Assembly: GCF_004342115.1 (NCBI RefSeq)
Contig: NZ_SMAC01000005.1
Location: 35,843-99,842, forward strand
DNA from: Mannheimia haemolytica
Lineage (GTDB): Bacteria > Pseudomonadota > Gammaproteobacteria > Enterobacterales > Pasteurellaceae
Reading direction: 5' to 3'
DNA: 64,000 nt
The notes beneath the pieces are model-generated. The model saw only the letters and a program-made list of their open reading frames with translations, did not search any database and was not told the origin of the DNA. Of this stretch, positions 54,057-64,000 are shown piece after piece. Position 1 is the first letter of the stretch. Each line of letters opens with the position of its first letter. The position numbers and the translations under genes are program-made.

Positions 54057-55568
54057 TTAATGGTTCAAGATAATATCCACATCTTCCGATTTATCGTGAA
54101 CCCCAAATCTATCTACTAAGGTTTTGCTGGCCTCATTTAATCCGATAATTTCTACCTCAACATCACTTTTTCGATATTTCAACACAACTTTATCTAACGC
54201 TGAAACTGCCGTTACGTCCCAAAAGTGAGCGTGGGTTAAATCAATGTGGACTTTTTTCAGTTCTGAACGGGTAAAATCAAATTGTGCGATAAAATCATCA
54301 GATGAGGCAAAAAATACTTGCCCGATAACATCATAACGCAATTCCTCTTTCTCTATAGCACTTGTTTTAACCGCCATATAACGTCCAATTTTATTCGCAA
54401 AGAATAATGCCGAGAGTAATACGCCGGAAAATACGCCAAGGGCTAAGTTATGTGTATAAACCACAATCGCAACGGTGACTAACATCACTACATTAAAGCC
54501 GATTGGGTGCGTTTTTAGCTCTTCTAAGGATTGCCAATTAAAGGTGCCGATAGAGACCATAATCATCACCGCAACTAATGCAGCCATCGGAATCACTTTC
54601 AGAATATCGCTCAAAAATACCACAAAAATCAGTAACAAAAAACCGGCGAGAAAGGTAGATAGTCTTGTACGTCCACCGGATTTAACATTAATGACCGACT
54701 GCCCAATCATCGCACAACCTGCCATACCACCAAATAAGCCACTAATAATATTGGCAATGCCCTGCCCTTTACATTCACGGTTTTTATCGCTGTCTGTCTC
54801 TGTCATTTCATCAACAATCGTTGCCGTCATTAAAGATTCCAATAACCCTACTGCGGCCAAGCTGAAAGAATAAGGCAAAATAATCCATAAGGTGTCTAAA
54901 TTAAGCGGAATATCGGGTAATAAAAACACCGGTAAGGTATCGGGTAATTGCCCCATATCCCCAACGGTACGAACATCAATGCCTTGCCATAATGTGAAAA
55001 GTGTTAAAGCAATAATGGTCACTAATGGTGAGGGAATGATTTTTCCAATCACCGGTACATAAGGAAAAAGATAAATGATAGCAAGCCCTGCTACCACCAG
55101 TGCATAAGTATGCCAAGTTGTATTTTGTAACTCAGGTAGTTGTGCCATAAAAATTAAAATGGCAAGTGCATTAACAAACCCAATCACTACGTCTCGTGCC
55201 ACAAACCGCATAAGCGAGCCGAGTTTTAACCAACCGGCAATAATTTGCAACACGCCTGTTAATAAGGTGGCCGCTAGCATATATTGTAAACCGTGATCCC
55301 TCACTAAGCCTGCTAATACCAGAGCCATTGCACCGGTTGCTGCAGAAATCATCGCCGGTCTGCCGCCCACAAAACTGATAATTACTGCAATACAAAATGA
55401 GGCATATAAACCAATTTGTGGATCAACCCCTGCAATAATTGAAAATGCTATGGCTTCTGGAATTAACGCCAAAGCCACCACTAAACCAGAGAGAACATCA
55501 CCTCGTACATTTGAAAACCATTGTTGTTTAATTACCGTAGGCGAAAATTGCTGAAATAAAGTTGTCAT
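54057..55568 (-). CDS. SulP-family anion transporter with STAS domain
   Basis: Membrane carrier of the SLC26/SulP family (sulfate, bicarbonate or related anions). I start at MTTLFQQFS with AAGGG upstream, 503 aa. The transmembrane part (about residues 25-385) carries [20 protein letters not shown] and [20 protein letters not shown], both conserved in the family. The C-terminal STAS domain (about 400-503) includes [20 protein letters not shown]. Substrate cannot be fixed. A link with the sulfatase cluster is possible but it is 35 kb away. Confidence 0.9.
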   Translation of the reverse strand: MTTLFQQFSPTVIKQQWFSNVRGDVLSGLVVALALIPEAIAFSIIAGVDPQIGLYASFCIAVIISFVGGRPAMISAATGAMALVLAGLVRDHGLQYMLAATLLTGVLQIIAGWLKLGSLMRFVARDVVIGFVNALAILIFMAQLPELQNTTWHTYALVVAGLAIIYLFPYVPVIGKIIPSPLVTIIALTLFTLWQGIDVRTVGDMGQLPDTLPVFLLPDIPLNLDTLWIILPYSFSLAAVGLLESLMTATIVDEMTETDSDKNRECKGQGIANIISGLFGGMAGCAMIGQSVINVKSGGRTRLSTFLAGFLLLIFVVFLSDILKVIPMAALVAVMIMVSIGTFNWQSLEELKTHPIGFNVVMLVTVAIVVYTHNLALGVFSGVLLSALFFANKIGRYMAVKTSAIEKEELRYDVIGQVFFASSDDFIAQFDFTRSELKKVHIDLTHAHFWDVTAVSALDKVVLKYRKSDVEVEIIGLNEASKTLVDRFGVHDKSEDVDIILNH

Positions 55569-55657
55569 TATTACCCTTAAATAAAAAGAAAAGCCGAGCA
55601 AAGTCGGCTAAAAATGAGGCGAGAGAGTAGCAAATTAGTGAAAAGTCGTCAAATAAA

Positions 55658-55713
55658 CAAGCGGTCTTCTTTCGCTCTTTTTTTGCAAAAAATAGTAGAA
55701 AAATGACCGCTTG
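55658..55713. terminator. Paired uptake-sequence hairpin after bisC
   Basis: CAAGCGGTC (55658-55666) and GACCGCTTG (55705-55713) form a 9-bp stem just downstream of the bisC stop on the leftward strand. Confidence 0.65.
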
Positions 55714-55722
55714 GATTAATTG

Positions 55723-58080
55723 CTATTCACTAAAAAAAGGGGCTTTAAACACCGTCACTTCAGGTGCATCTCCCACATATTTTTCCACTTGAACCGTGGT
55801 AGTGTTCGGTGCATTGCCCTGCCCGAGTTTTGATGAACCCTCATTACGGGTTAGCACATTCGGGTTGCCGTTTTTGCATAGTGGAGTATCTGTTTTGCCT
55901 AAATCTTGCGGGTCATACCAACCACCTTCGTATAACGCTACTGTGCCTTGAATGATGCCATCAGTCACCACTGCTCCTGCCAACACCTGCCCTCGCTTGT
56001 TAAAAATTCGCACAATATCACCGCTTGTAATGCCTCTGTCAGCGGCATCTTTTGTGTGAATTAGCATTGGTTCTCTGCCGTTTACCTCGTAATATTGACG
56101 TAATGAGGAGTAAGCAAGCTGGCTGTGTAAACGGTATTTAATATGCGGTGTAACTAATGCCAACGGCTCGGCTTCGTTGGTTTTGCTTGAATATTCGTGA
56201 TGTTCAAACCAAGTCGGGTGTCCTTTACAATCTTCATAATTCATCTTGGCAATGGTTTCGGAGAAAATCTCAATTTTGCCTGATGGCGTTGCCAATTTGT
56301 GTTTAATCGGATCAGTACGATAATCTTGATAGCGAACGAAAGTATTATTTTGATGTTCTGCCTCAAAGCTCAACACTTTATTTTCCGCCCAAAATGCCTC
56401 GAAATCCAGCAATGGCGTATTAGCTTTTTCCCCCGCCTCAAAGGCAACTTGGTAAAATTCCTTAAGCCATTCCATTTCGCTTTTGCCTTCGGTAAATGCT
56501 TGTTCTTTACCGGCTCGTTTCGCTAATTCGGCAAAAATATCGTAATCATTCTTCGCCTCAAATTGCGGTTCAACCACCTGTTTCATCGGGATAATATGTT
56601 TTGCTACATAATCACCGGCAACGGTGAGATCGTTTCGCTCGTAGCTGGTGGTTGCGGGCAATACAATATCTGCCATTCGAGCGGTCGGTGTCCAGTAACA
56701 TTCATTGACGATCACCGTTTCCGGCTGTTGCCACGCTTTCACTAAATAGTTGGTATCCGGGTGGTGAGCAAACGGATTACCCCCCGCCCAATAGACTAAT
56801 TTGATGTTCGGGTAATGTAATGTTTGCCCGTTGTAATCATAAGGCTGATTCGGTTTGAGCAACGCATCGGCAATTCGAGACACCGGGAAAAACGGCATAT
56901 CGGGGTTAGGTTTACCTGCATTGATTGCCCCTAAACGAACACCGGAATTAACATTTAGCCCATTGGTAGAATAACGATAATTTAAGCCGAAACCGCCGCC
57001 CGGCAAGCCAATTTGCCCGAGCATAGCGGCAAGAGTCACTAACGCCCAGTGGCTTTGCTCCCCGTGTTGCAGGCGTTGCAAGCCCCAGCCGGACATCAAC
57101 ATTGTGCGGTGAGTAACAAAATCATTTGCTAAGGTTTTAATCACCTCCTCCGGAATGCCACAAATTTGGCTCGCCCACTCTGCTGTTTTAGGTAAATTAT
57201 CTGCTTTTCCTAACACATAATCAGCAAGTTGCTCGAAACCAACAGTATATTTAGTTAAGAAGTCGTGATCGTGCTTGTTTTCAGTAATAAGGGTGTGGGC
57301 GATCCCTAAAATCAGTGCAACATCCGTGCCGGTATTAATAGGCAACCACTCTGCCTCTAAAAACTGACAGGTCTCGCTTTTCACCGGGTCGATACAAATA
57401 ATCCGTTTACCGCTTGCTTTTAATTTGGCGAGATAATCAATCCCCTCCGGTTCGGCAGAGGTCCACGCAATGCGAAGTGTATTCAGTGGATTAGACGACC
57501 AAATTACCAATAATTCTGTGCTTTCTACAATCGTGTGCCAACTGGTTTGTTGAGCATACACCTCAATATTGCCTAATACATAAGGCATAATCACTTGCAC
57601 CGCACCGGTGGAATAATCGCCTTTAGTATTGGTAAAGCCGCCTGTGACGTTTAAATAACGTTGCAAAAGCGTTCGAGATGCGTGCAGTGAACCACAGCTA
57701 TACCAGCCGTAAGAGCCGCCGAAAATGGATTCGCTGCCATATTGCTCTCTTACCCGTTGGATTTCGCCGGAAACCAGCTCAAAGGCTTTGTCCCAAGAGA
57801 TTCTCACCCACTTATCTCGCCCTCGCAAAGTGGTGTCTTTATTCCCTTCCAAGTAGCCTTTCCGCACCATCGGATATTTCACCCGAACCGGGCTATAGAG
57901 CTGATCCGCCACCACATCTTGCAATTCGTTTTGGTGATTTTTCGCTAAACTGCCCTCTGATTTCACCACTTTTCCGTTTTCCACCGTTACATTTAATGCA
58001 CCCCAGTGGGCGGCGGTGGTAATGGTATTTTTCGGTTTATCCAAAAAGACAAACTTGCCTTTTTCTAATGCTGTGTTCAT
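55723..58080 (-). CDS. bisC: Molybdopterin biotin/TMAO-type sulfoxide reductase
   Basis: DMSO-reductase family enzyme with bis-MGD cofactor and a serine ligand, in the segment FGGSYGWYSCGSLHASRTLL (about residues 118-137). Conserved WSSNPLNTLRIAW and WAGGNPFAHHPDTN segments bind the cofactor. The 785-aa protein starts MNTALEKG and shows no Tat signal peptide, so it should be cytoplasmic like BisC, repairing biotin or methionine sulfoxide. Periplasmic relatives (TorZ, DorA/MtsZ) have signals. Assignment between BisC and a signal-less TMAO reductase is inferred. Confidence 0.82.
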   Translation of the reverse strand: MNTALEKGKFVFLDKPKNTITTAAHWGALNVTVENGKVVKSEGSLAKNHQNELQDVVADQLYSPVRVKYPMVRKGYLEGNKDTTLRGRDKWVRISWDKAFELVSGEIQRVREQYGSESIFGGSYGWYSCGSLHASRTLLQRYLNVTGGFTNTKGDYSTGAVQVIMPYVLGNIEVYAQQTSWHTIVESTELLVIWSSNPLNTLRIAWTSAEPEGIDYLAKLKASGKRIICIDPVKSETCQFLEAEWLPINTGTDVALILGIAHTLITENKHDHDFLTKYTVGFEQLADYVLGKADNLPKTAEWASQICGIPEEVIKTLANDFVTHRTMLMSGWGLQRLQHGEQSHWALVTLAAMLGQIGLPGGGFGLNYRYSTNGLNVNSGVRLGAINAGKPNPDMPFFPVSRIADALLKPNQPYDYNGQTLHYPNIKLVYWAGGNPFAHHPDTNYLVKAWQQPETVIVNECYWTPTARMADIVLPATTSYERNDLTVAGDYVAKHIIPMKQVVEPQFEAKNDYDIFAELAKRAGKEQAFTEGKSEMEWLKEFYQVAFEAGEKANTPLLDFEAFWAENKVLSFEAEHQNNTFVRYQDYRTDPIKHKLATPSGKIEIFSETIAKMNYEDCKGHPTWFEHHEYSSKTNEAEPLALVTPHIKYRLHSQLAYSSLRQYYEVNGREPMLIHTKDAADRGITSGDIVRIFNKRGQVLAGAVVTDGIIQGTVALYEGGWYDPQDLGKTDTPLCKNGNPNVLTRNEGSSKLGQGNAPNTTTVQVEKYVGDAPEVTVFKAPFFSE

Positions 58081-58215
58081 TTAAATTAATGCCTTTTCTG
58101 TTATAAAATTGAGAGGAATTTACTGGATTAAGCCAAAAGTTGCAACCACAAGCGGTTGTTTTTAGCCAAAAATTTGCAAAACAAAACCCACCTAAAAAGG
58201 TGGGCTTCAAGGAAG

Positions 58216-60828
58216 TTAAACGGCAACTTGAACGATTACATTGTCCGCTTTTTTCACATAACTATTGATTTGGTCAAAGTTCATATAGCGGTAAATATCG
58301 TCCTTATCTTTCTGCAAGTTATTCATATAGTCTAGGTACTCTTGCGGTGTCGGCAATTTACCCAATAACGCAGAAACTGCGGCTAATTCTGCTGAGGCTA
58401 AATACACATTTGCCCCTTGCCCTAAACGGTTCGGGAAGTTTCGGGTAGAGGTAGAAACCACATTAGCATTATTTGCCACTCGGGCTTGGTTACCCATACA
58501 GAGAGAACAGCCCGGCATCTCTACCCTTGCTCCGCTTTTGCCGTAAATGCTGTAATAGCCCTCTTCGGTCAGCAAGCCTGCGTCCATTTTAGTCGGCGGA
58601 GCAATCCATAATTTAGTCGGCAATTCGCCCTGTGCTTGGCTTAACAGTTTACCTGCCGCACGGAAATGCCCGATATTAGTCATACAAGAACCAATAAAGA
58701 CTTCATCAATTTTATCGCCCTGTACTTGAGAAAGCAGGCGAGCATCGTCAGGGTCATTCGGTACGCACACAATCGGCTCTTTGATTTCATCTAAGTTGAT
58801 CTCAATCACTGCGGCATACTCCGCATTTTCGTCTGCCTCTAAAAGCTCCGGATTATCCAACCACGCTTGCATATTGGCGATACGGCGTTCTAGCGTGCGT
58901 TTATCGTCATAGCCTTCCGCAATCATCCATTTTAAAAGCGTAATATTAGAATTCAGATACTCGATAATCGGCTCTTTGTTGAGCTTGATGGTACAGGCTG
59001 CAGCAGAGCGTTCAGCAGAAGCATCAGAAAGCTCGAAGGCTTGTTCGATTTTCAGATCTTCCAACCCTTCAATTTCTAAAATTCGACCGGAGAAAATATT
59101 TTTCTTACCTTTTTTCTCCACCGTCAGCAAGTCTTGCTGAATGGCATAATACGGAATAGCGTGAACCAGATCCCGTAAGGTAATGCCCGGTTGCATTGTG
59201 CCGGAAAAACGCACCAAGACCGATTCCGGCATATCTAACGGCATCACCCCTGTTGCCGCAGCAAAGGCAACTAAGCCCGAACCGGCAGGGAATGAAATCC
59301 CGATTGGGAAACGGGTGTGGGAATCGCCGCCTGTACCGACAGTATCCGGCAATAACATACGGTTTAGCCAAGAGTGAATCACGCCATCACCCGGGCGAAG
59401 TGACACACCGCCACGGTTCATAATAAAATCAGGCAAAGTGTGGTGGGTAATTACGTCCACCGGTTTCGGGTAAGCGGCAGTATGGCAGAACGATTGCATC
59501 ACAAGATCTGCCGAGAAGCCTAAACAGGCTAAATCTTTCAGCTCATCTCTTGTCATTGGTCCTGTGGTATCTTGTGAACCGACAGACGTCATTCGAGGCT
59601 CGCAATATTGCCCCGGTCGAACGCCTTCTACGCCACAAGCTCGCCCTACCATTTTTTGAGCAAGGGTGTAGCCTTTGTTACTCTCTGAAACCGACTGCGG
59701 TTTAATAAATACATCACTTTCAGGCAAGCCAAGTGCTACTCTGGCTTTATGGGTCAAACCACGTCCGATAATCAGAGGAATTCGCCCGCCTGCACGCACT
59801 TCATCAAGCAATACTTCGGTTTTTAGCTCAAATTCGGCTAAGACTTCATCGGAGTTGTGTTTGCAAATTTTGCTTGCATAAGGGTAAATGTCGATTACAT
59901 CGCCCATATTCAGGTTGGTTACATCCACTTCGATCGGTAAAGAACCGGCATCTTCTAATGTGTTAAAGAAAATCGGGGCAATTTTACCGCCTAACACCAC
60001 CCCACCGGCACGTTTGTTTGGAATGTAAGGAATATCTTCCCCCATAAACCAAAGCACGGAGTTGGTTGCGGATTTACGAGAAGAGCCGGTGCCGACTACA
60101 TCACCGACATAGGCTAACGGGAAACCTTTTTCTTTTAATGCTTCCAGTTGCTTAATCGGGCCGGTATGACCGTTTTCATCGGGGAAAATACCGTCACGTT
60201 CATTTTTCAGCATTGCTAATGCGTGAAGTGGAATATCAGGGCGAGACCAAGCGTCTTGAGCCGGGGAAAGATCATCGGTATTGGTTTCGCCTGTGACTTT
60301 AAATACCGTTACCGTTAATTTTTCGGCAAGTTTCGGGCGAGAGGTAAACCAATCGGCATTCGCCCAAGATTCCAATACTTGTTGTGCAAACGGATTACCC
60401 TGCTCTGCCCGTTCTTTTACATCGTGGAAATTATCAAACATCAATAATGTTTTAGATAAGGCTTCTACCGCAATCGGTGCAAGCTCAGGGTTATCCAACG
60501 CAGACAATAAGGTTTCAATGTTATAACCACCTTGCATTGTGCCGAGTAATTTCACTGCGTGAGCAGGCGAAATGAGCGGCGATGTGGCAACCCCTTTGGT
60601 AATATCGGCTAAAAAGGCGGCTTTAACATAAGCGGCTTCATCAACACCTGCCGGAATACGATTGGTAAAAAGATCCAATAAAAAGACCGCTTGTTCAGCC
60701 GGTGGGTTTTTCAATAATTCAACCAGTTGAGCCGTTTGTTCCGCAGAAAGTGGCTGAGGCACAACACCCAGTGCCGCACGTTCATCAACCTGTTGTTGAT
60801 AATTTTCTATAAAATTTTCCATCATCAT
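58216..60828 (-). CDS. acnB: Aconitate hydratase B
   Basis: TCA-cycle enzyme isomerising citrate and isocitrate with a [4Fe-4S] cluster. Cluster cysteines are in the [10 protein letters not shown] stretch and the [10 protein letters not shown] pair. The N-terminal HEAT-like domain specific to AcnB covers about residues 1-160. The start is one of three consecutive ATGs at 60828-60820, following GGAGAGGG; I chose the first, 870 aa. The gene lies 13 bp after icd, so icd-acnB form an operon, and gltA diverges from it. Confidence 0.95.
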   Translation of the reverse strand: MMMENFIENYQQQVDERAALGVVPQPLSAEQTAQLVELLKNPPAEQAVFLLDLFTNRIPAGVDEAAYVKAAFLADITKGVATSPLISPAHAVKLLGTMQGGYNIETLLSALDNPELAPIAVEALSKTLLMFDNFHDVKERAEQGNPFAQQVLESWANADWFTSRPKLAEKLTVTVFKVTGETNTDDLSPAQDAWSRPDIPLHALAMLKNERDGIFPDENGHTGPIKQLEALKEKGFPLAYVGDVVGTGSSRKSATNSVLWFMGEDIPYIPNKRAGGVVLGGKIAPIFFNTLEDAGSLPIEVDVTNLNMGDVIDIYPYASKICKHNSDEVLAEFELKTEVLLDEVRAGGRIPLIIGRGLTHKARVALGLPESDVFIKPQSVSESNKGYTLAQKMVGRACGVEGVRPGQYCEPRMTSVGSQDTTGPMTRDELKDLACLGFSADLVMQSFCHTAAYPKPVDVITHHTLPDFIMNRGGVSLRPGDGVIHSWLNRMLLPDTVGTGGDSHTRFPIGISFPAGSGLVAFAAATGVMPLDMPESVLVRFSGTMQPGITLRDLVHAIPYYAIQQDLLTVEKKGKKNIFSGRILEIEGLEDLKIEQAFELSDASAERSAAACTIKLNKEPIIEYLNSNITLLKWMIAEGYDDKRTLERRIANMQAWLDNPELLEADENAEYAAVIEINLDEIKEPIVCVPNDPDDARLLSQVQGDKIDEVFIGSCMTNIGHFRAAGKLLSQAQGELPTKLWIAPPTKMDAGLLTEEGYYSIYGKSGARVEMPGCSLCMGNQARVANNANVVSTSTRNFPNRLGQGANVYLASAELAAVSALLGKLPTPQEYLDYMNNLQKDKDDIYRYMNFDQINSYVKKADNVIVQVAV

Positions 60829-60841
60829 TCCCTCTCCAACT

Positions 60842-62089
60842 TTACATATTGGCAATAATGTCTTGTGCAAATTCTGAGGTTGAGCGTAGAGTTACCCCCT
60901 CCAGCATTTCCGCAAAATCAAAGGTGACAGTTTTATTGGCAATGGTTTTAGACACCGCTTTTACCACTAAATCAGCCGCTTCAACCCAACCTAAATGGCG
61001 TAACATCATTTCCCCACTTAAAATTAATGACCCAGGATTGCCTTTATTTTGCCCTGCAATTTTAGGGGCTGTGCCGTGTGTGGCTTCAAAAATAGCCGCT
61101 TCAAACCCAATATTCGCTCCCGGTGAAATACCGATTCCGCCTACTTGTGCGGCTAAAGCATCAGAAATATAGTCGCCGTTTAGGTTCAGTGTAGCAATCA
61201 CATCATATTCGGTTGGGTGTAACAAGATTTCTTGTAAAAAGGCATCGGCAATGCTGTCTTTTATAATGATTTCCTCACCGGTTTTCGGATTAGTCAAGCT
61301 CATCCAAGGGCCTTTATCAATTAATTTTGCCCCAAATTCTTCCGCAACTTGGTAGCCCCACTCTTTAAATGCTCCTTCGGTAAATTTCATAATGTTACCT
61401 TTATGCACAAGCGTGAGCGATTTACGGTTGTTATCAATTACATATTGCAATGCAGCACGCACCAAGCGTTGTGTGCCTTGCTTAGAAACCGGCTTAATTC
61501 CGATACCGCAATCTTCGGTAAAGCGGATTTTTTTCACGCCCATCTCTTGTTGTAAAAATTCGATCACTTTATTGGCTTCAGGCGAACCGGCAACCCATTC
61601 TACACCGGCATAAATATCTTCCGAGTTTTCACGGAAAATCACCATATCCACCAGCTCAGGGTGTTTAACCGGGCTTGGCGTACCGTCATAATAACGAATT
61701 GGGCGTAAGCAGTTGTATAAATCTAATCCTTGACGCATCGCCACATTTAAAGAACGAATACCGCCACCCACCGGTGTCATTAAAGGACCTTTAATCGCCA
61801 CGTGATATTGGCGGATAAGCTCTAAGGTTTCATCCGGCAACCAAGTGTTCTCGCCATATAATTTATTCGCCTTTTCGCCTGCGTAAATTTCCATCCAAGC
61901 AATTTTTCGCTTGCCTTGATAGGCTTTTTCTACCGCCGCATCTAGCACTGCTTTCATTGCAGGAGTAACATCAACACCGATGCCGTCACCTTCAATAAAT
62001 GGAATAATCGGATTATCCGGAACTTGTAAAGAACCGTCTTGGTTCAGTTGAATAGTTTCGCCTTGTGGAATTTGGACTTGTGTTTGCAT
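60842..62089 (-). CDS. icd: Isocitrate dehydrogenase (NADP)
   Basis: Oxidative decarboxylation of isocitrate to 2-oxoglutarate. The E. coli-type phosphorylation/substrate loop is visible as [19 protein letters not shown] with the IRS serine, and the NADP-binding region includes [18 protein letters not shown] start at [10 protein letters not shown], 415 aa, with GGGGG eight bases upstream. The first 18 codons of the longer frame are unsupported. It heads the icd-acnB operon, with gltA divergent. Confidence 0.96.
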   Translation of the reverse strand: MQTQVQIPQGETIQLNQDGSLQVPDNPIIPFIEGDGIGVDVTPAMKAVLDAAVEKAYQGKRKIAWMEIYAGEKANKLYGENTWLPDETLELIRQYHVAIKGPLMTPVGGGIRSLNVAMRQGLDLYNCLRPIRYYDGTPSPVKHPELVDMVIFRENSEDIYAGVEWVAGSPEANKVIEFLQQEMGVKKIRFTEDCGIGIKPVSKQGTQRLVRAALQYVIDNNRKSLTLVHKGNIMKFTEGAFKEWGYQVAEEFGAKLIDKGPWMSLTNPKTGEEIIIKDSIADAFLQEILLHPTEYDVIATLNLNGDYISDALAAQVGGIGISPGANIGFEAAIFEATHGTAPKIAGQNKGNPGSLILSGEMMLRHLGWVEAADLVVKAVSKTIANKTVTFDFAEMLEGVTLRSTSEFAQDIIANM

Positions 62090-62217
62090 TGATTTTACCC
62101 CCGTAATGACGAAAAAGTAGTGACGAAAAATGAATGTTGACAATCAGCCAACAATGGATTAACTATAAACAGTAAATTTCTAAATGTAAATAAAGCAAAA
62201 TGGGCTGAGAGAGAATT

Positions 62218-62233
62218 TGTGATCTAACGCACA
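62218..62233. promoter_or_regulatory. Candidate CRP site in the icd-gltA intergenic region
   Basis: TGTGA-TCTAAC-GCACA fits the CRP consensus at nine of ten positions, centred about 98 bases before gltA and about 137 from icd. Catabolite control of both TCA-cycle units is plausible. Confidence 0.5.
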
Positions 62234-62322
62234 TTTATGTAAATAAAATGTAAAAAATCGTTGTGATTCTTTTGGAAATCATCTAGTTTATCTTATAAAT
62301 CTCAAATAAATAGGAGTAAGCT

Positions 62323-63603
62323 ATGTCAAAAGCAACATTAACACTCGAAACAGGTGAAAAACTTGAACTCAATATGCAAAAAGGAACCTTAGGGTATCAA
62401 ACGATTGATATTCAGCCTTTCTTAAAGCATAAGTTATTTGCTTATGATCCCGGATTGGTTTCGACCGCTGTATGCCAATCCAATATCACTTATGTTGATG
62501 GCGATGAAGGGGTTTTACTCTATCGAGGCTACCCGATTGACCAATTAGCCAAACATTCTGATTACTTAGAAGTCGGTTATATGCTGTTATTCGGCGAACG
62601 CCCTACCAAAGAAGAATACAAAGACTTCGTTCAACTCATCAAAAAACACACTCTTGTACACGAACAACTAACCAAATTCTTCTCCGGTTTCCGCCGAGAT
62701 TCGCACCCAATGGCGGTGATGTGTGGGGTAAGTGGAGCTTTGGCTGCCTTCTACCACGACGCCATTGATGTAAACAACCAAGCCCACCGTGAATTAACCG
62801 CCATTCGTTTGTTAGCCAAAATCCCAACCCTTGCGGCGATGTGTTATAAATACTCTATCGGTCAGCCGTTTATGTTCCCACAAAACCACTTATCTTACGC
62901 CGGAAACTTCTTATATATGATGTTTGCCACTCCTTGTGAACCGTACGAAGTGAACCCTGTGTTAGAGCGTGCGTTAGACCGAATTTTCATTTTACATGCA
63001 GACCACGAACAAAACGCTTCGACCTCAACCGTGCGAACCGCCGCTTCATCAGGTGCAAACCCATTTGCTTGCATTGCTGCCGGTATTGCCTCTCTCTGGG
63101 GACCTGCACACGGAGGAGCAAATGAAGCCTGTATCAATATGTTGGAAGAAATCGGCACTGTGGATCGTATTCCTGAATTTATTGCTCGAGCCAAAGATAA
63201 AAATGACCCGTTCCGCTTAATGGGCTTTGGGCATCGTGTCTATAAAAACTACGACCCTCGTGCGAAAGTAATGCGTGAAACCTGCCACGAAGTGTTAAAA
63301 GAACTGAACATTGATAACCCACTATTTGAAGTGGCATTGGAATTAGAGCGTATTGCGTTAAGCGACCCTTATTTCATTGAGCATAAACTTTATCCAAACG
63401 TAGATTTCTACTCCGGAATCGTGCTAAAAGCCATCGGTATTCCAACCTCAATGTTTACCGTAATGTTTGCCCTAGCCAGAACCGTTGGCTGGATTGCTCA
63501 CTGGAAAGAGATGTATCTCCAAGGCAATATCAAAATCGTTCGTCCACGTCAAATCTACACCGGACATACTAAACGTGATTTTGAGCCAATGGATAAATCA
63601 TAA
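62323..63603 (+). CDS. gltA: Citrate synthase (type II, NADH-sensitive class)
   Basis: Condenses acetyl-CoA and oxaloacetate. The active-site residues are all present: histidine in [15 protein letters not shown], histidine in [17 protein letters not shown], and aspartate in [10 protein letters not shown]. At 426 aa with the N-terminal extension ([19 protein letters not shown]) it is the gamma-proteobacterial type II enzyme. Preceded by TAGGAG. Convergent with the truncated nuclease gene beyond an uptake-sequence hairpin. Confidence 0.96.
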   Translation: MSKATLTLETGEKLELNMQKGTLGYQTIDIQPFLKHKLFAYDPGLVSTAVCQSNITYVDGDEGVLLYRGYPIDQLAKHSDYLEVGYMLLFGERPTKEEYKDFVQLIKKHTLVHEQLTKFFSGFRRDSHPMAVMCGVSGALAAFYHDAIDVNNQAHRELTAIRLLAKIPTLAAMCYKYSIGQPFMFPQNHLSYAGNFLYMMFATPCEPYEVNPVLERALDRIFILHADHEQNASTSTVRTAASSGANPFACIAAGIASLWGPAHGGANEACINMLEEIGTVDRIPEFIARAKDKNDPFRLMGFGHRVYKNYDPRAKVMRETCHEVLKELNIDNPLFEVALELERIALSDPYFIEHKLYPNVDFYSGIVLKAIGIPTSMFTVMFALARTVGWIAHWKEMYLQGNIKIVRPRQIYTGHTKRDFEPMDKS

Positions 63604-63628
63604 GATTAGCAAAAAATCGAAAAATTTT

Positions 63629-63652
63629 AACCGCTTGTGGAAACAAGCGGTT
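63629..63652. terminator. Paired uptake-sequence hairpin after gltA
   Basis: AACCGCTTGT (63629-63638) and ACAAGCGGTT (63643-63652) form a 10-bp stem with a 4-nt loop, followed by ATATTTTT. Confidence 0.85.
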
Positions 63653-63675
63653 ATATTTTTCATAAAATTTGCAAA

Positions 63676-63915
63676 TCAGGCTAATTTATTTAGCAGTTGT
63701 GTTCTAACATCTTGACCATTTTCATCGCTTTTTACAGCCATAATAAATAAGCCTTTTCCTTGACTTAATTTCTCCCAAAGATTGCCAATTAAGGCTTTTT
63801 CTTTAGAATCTTCATTACTTTTTAATTGTTCCCCTTTATATTCCACAATTAAAATTCGACCATCAATAAGCTCTACAATAAAATCAGGGTAAAAATTCTG
63901 ATGAGCTGTAGAAGA
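63676..63915 (-). pseudogene. 3' fragment of a restriction-type nuclease gene
   Basis: The leftward frame ending at 63676 encodes the end of a protein with FYPDFIVELIDGRILIVEYKG, a PD-(D/E)xK nuclease pattern (PDF then VEYKG) found at the C-terminus of type III restriction Res subunits and related DEAD-box helicase-nucleases. About 80 codons can be read from the visible boundary. At 63916-63918 the frame meets a TGA and the similarity stops, so the gene is broken there, probably by an insertion. The rest lies outside the window or is lost. Confidence 0.68.
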
Positions 63916-64000
63916 TCAGACTTGATCTGACAATTCACTCTAAAAAGTGAGAGTTTCCCGTTTAGAATATGAGTGTCAAAAATCAATCTAAACAAAAAGG
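63907..64000 (+). mobile_element. Possible left end of an insertion sequence (partial)
   Basis: The sequence from 63907 (TGTAGAAGATCAGACTTGAT) breaks the nuclease frame and contains small dyads (AGATCA-GACT-TGATCT and TCACT-N6-AGTGA), as insertion sequence ends do. A frame opening at ATG 63969 (MSVKNQSKQK, continuing past the edge) could be the transposase start. TGTAG at the tip recalls IS30-type ends, but the family is uncertain because only 94 bases are visible. Confidence 0.45.

Noticed and set aside
1..64000. CRISPR arrays, rRNA and tRNA genes
   Set aside because: I saw no regularly spaced repeats, no rRNA-like stretches and no cloverleaf candidates with a TTCGA-type arm in the gaps between genes.

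Overview
The window is a chromosomal segment of a member of the Pasteurellaceae. Many copies of the Actinobacillus/Mannheimia-type DNA uptake word (ACAAGCGGT, or ACCGCTTGT on the other strand) lie in and between the host genes, often as inverted pairs that act as terminators. Gene content and protein sequences (topA, ftsK, aroG, ilvIH, ackA-pta, nadV, acnB-icd-gltA) fit the same family. A chromosomal nadV suggests growth without added NAD (V-factor independence).

Layout. 1-16 kb: housekeeping genes (topA, yvcK, perM, a methyltransferase, arfA, bioD, a ROK regulator, rnd, lrp, ftsK, ypfJ, aroG, tsaB). 15.3-21.3 kb: an accessory sulfate-ester scavenging set (TauE-type exporter, Crp/Fnr-type regulator, sodium:solute symporter, sulfatase, anaerobic sulfatase-maturating enzyme) with a near-perfect CRP site ahead of the symporter. 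21.4-38.8 kb: core metabolism (tdk, zapB, glpX, an XRE regulator, pepP, yegP, argA, a DMT exporter, ilvIH, carbonic anhydrase, pta-ackA, cpdB, nadV). 49.5-63.6 kb: core genes again (metB, dapB, a small unknown pair that could be a toxin-antitoxin system, rlmM, ygdD, a SulP transporter, bisC, acnB, icd, gltA). The right edge holds the 3' end of a broken restriction-type nuclease gene and what looks like the start of an insertion sequence.

The main discovery is a filamentous phage (inovirus) prophage at 38,966-49,409, inserted in the chromosomal dif site (rebuilt at 49,399-49,426). It has a replication module (94-aa unknown protein, 59-aa divergent putative regulator, gene II-type initiator, ssDNA-binding protein) and a virion/assembly module (small membrane proteins, major coat, pIII/TspB-like adhesin, pVI-like protein, Zot/pI ATPase, its own pIV secretin). 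The 2.41-kb replication module occurs twice as direct repeats with a single base difference found, one on each side of the virion module, much like RS1/RS2 around CTXphi. Each copy starts with a long inverted repeat that would fold single-stranded phage DNA into a dif-like hairpin, as in the CTXphi attP. A further dif-like site with a 7-nt centre separates the two modules, so the replication module is bounded by XerC sites and could leave as a small rep-only circle. Immediately upstream is a decayed scar of an earlier related element. I see no cargo toxin gene; the place downstream of the secretin is taken by a strong hairpin, a candidate packaging signal.

Limits: all calls come from reading the sequence and from family knowledge. 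No database search, structure prediction or read mapping was done.
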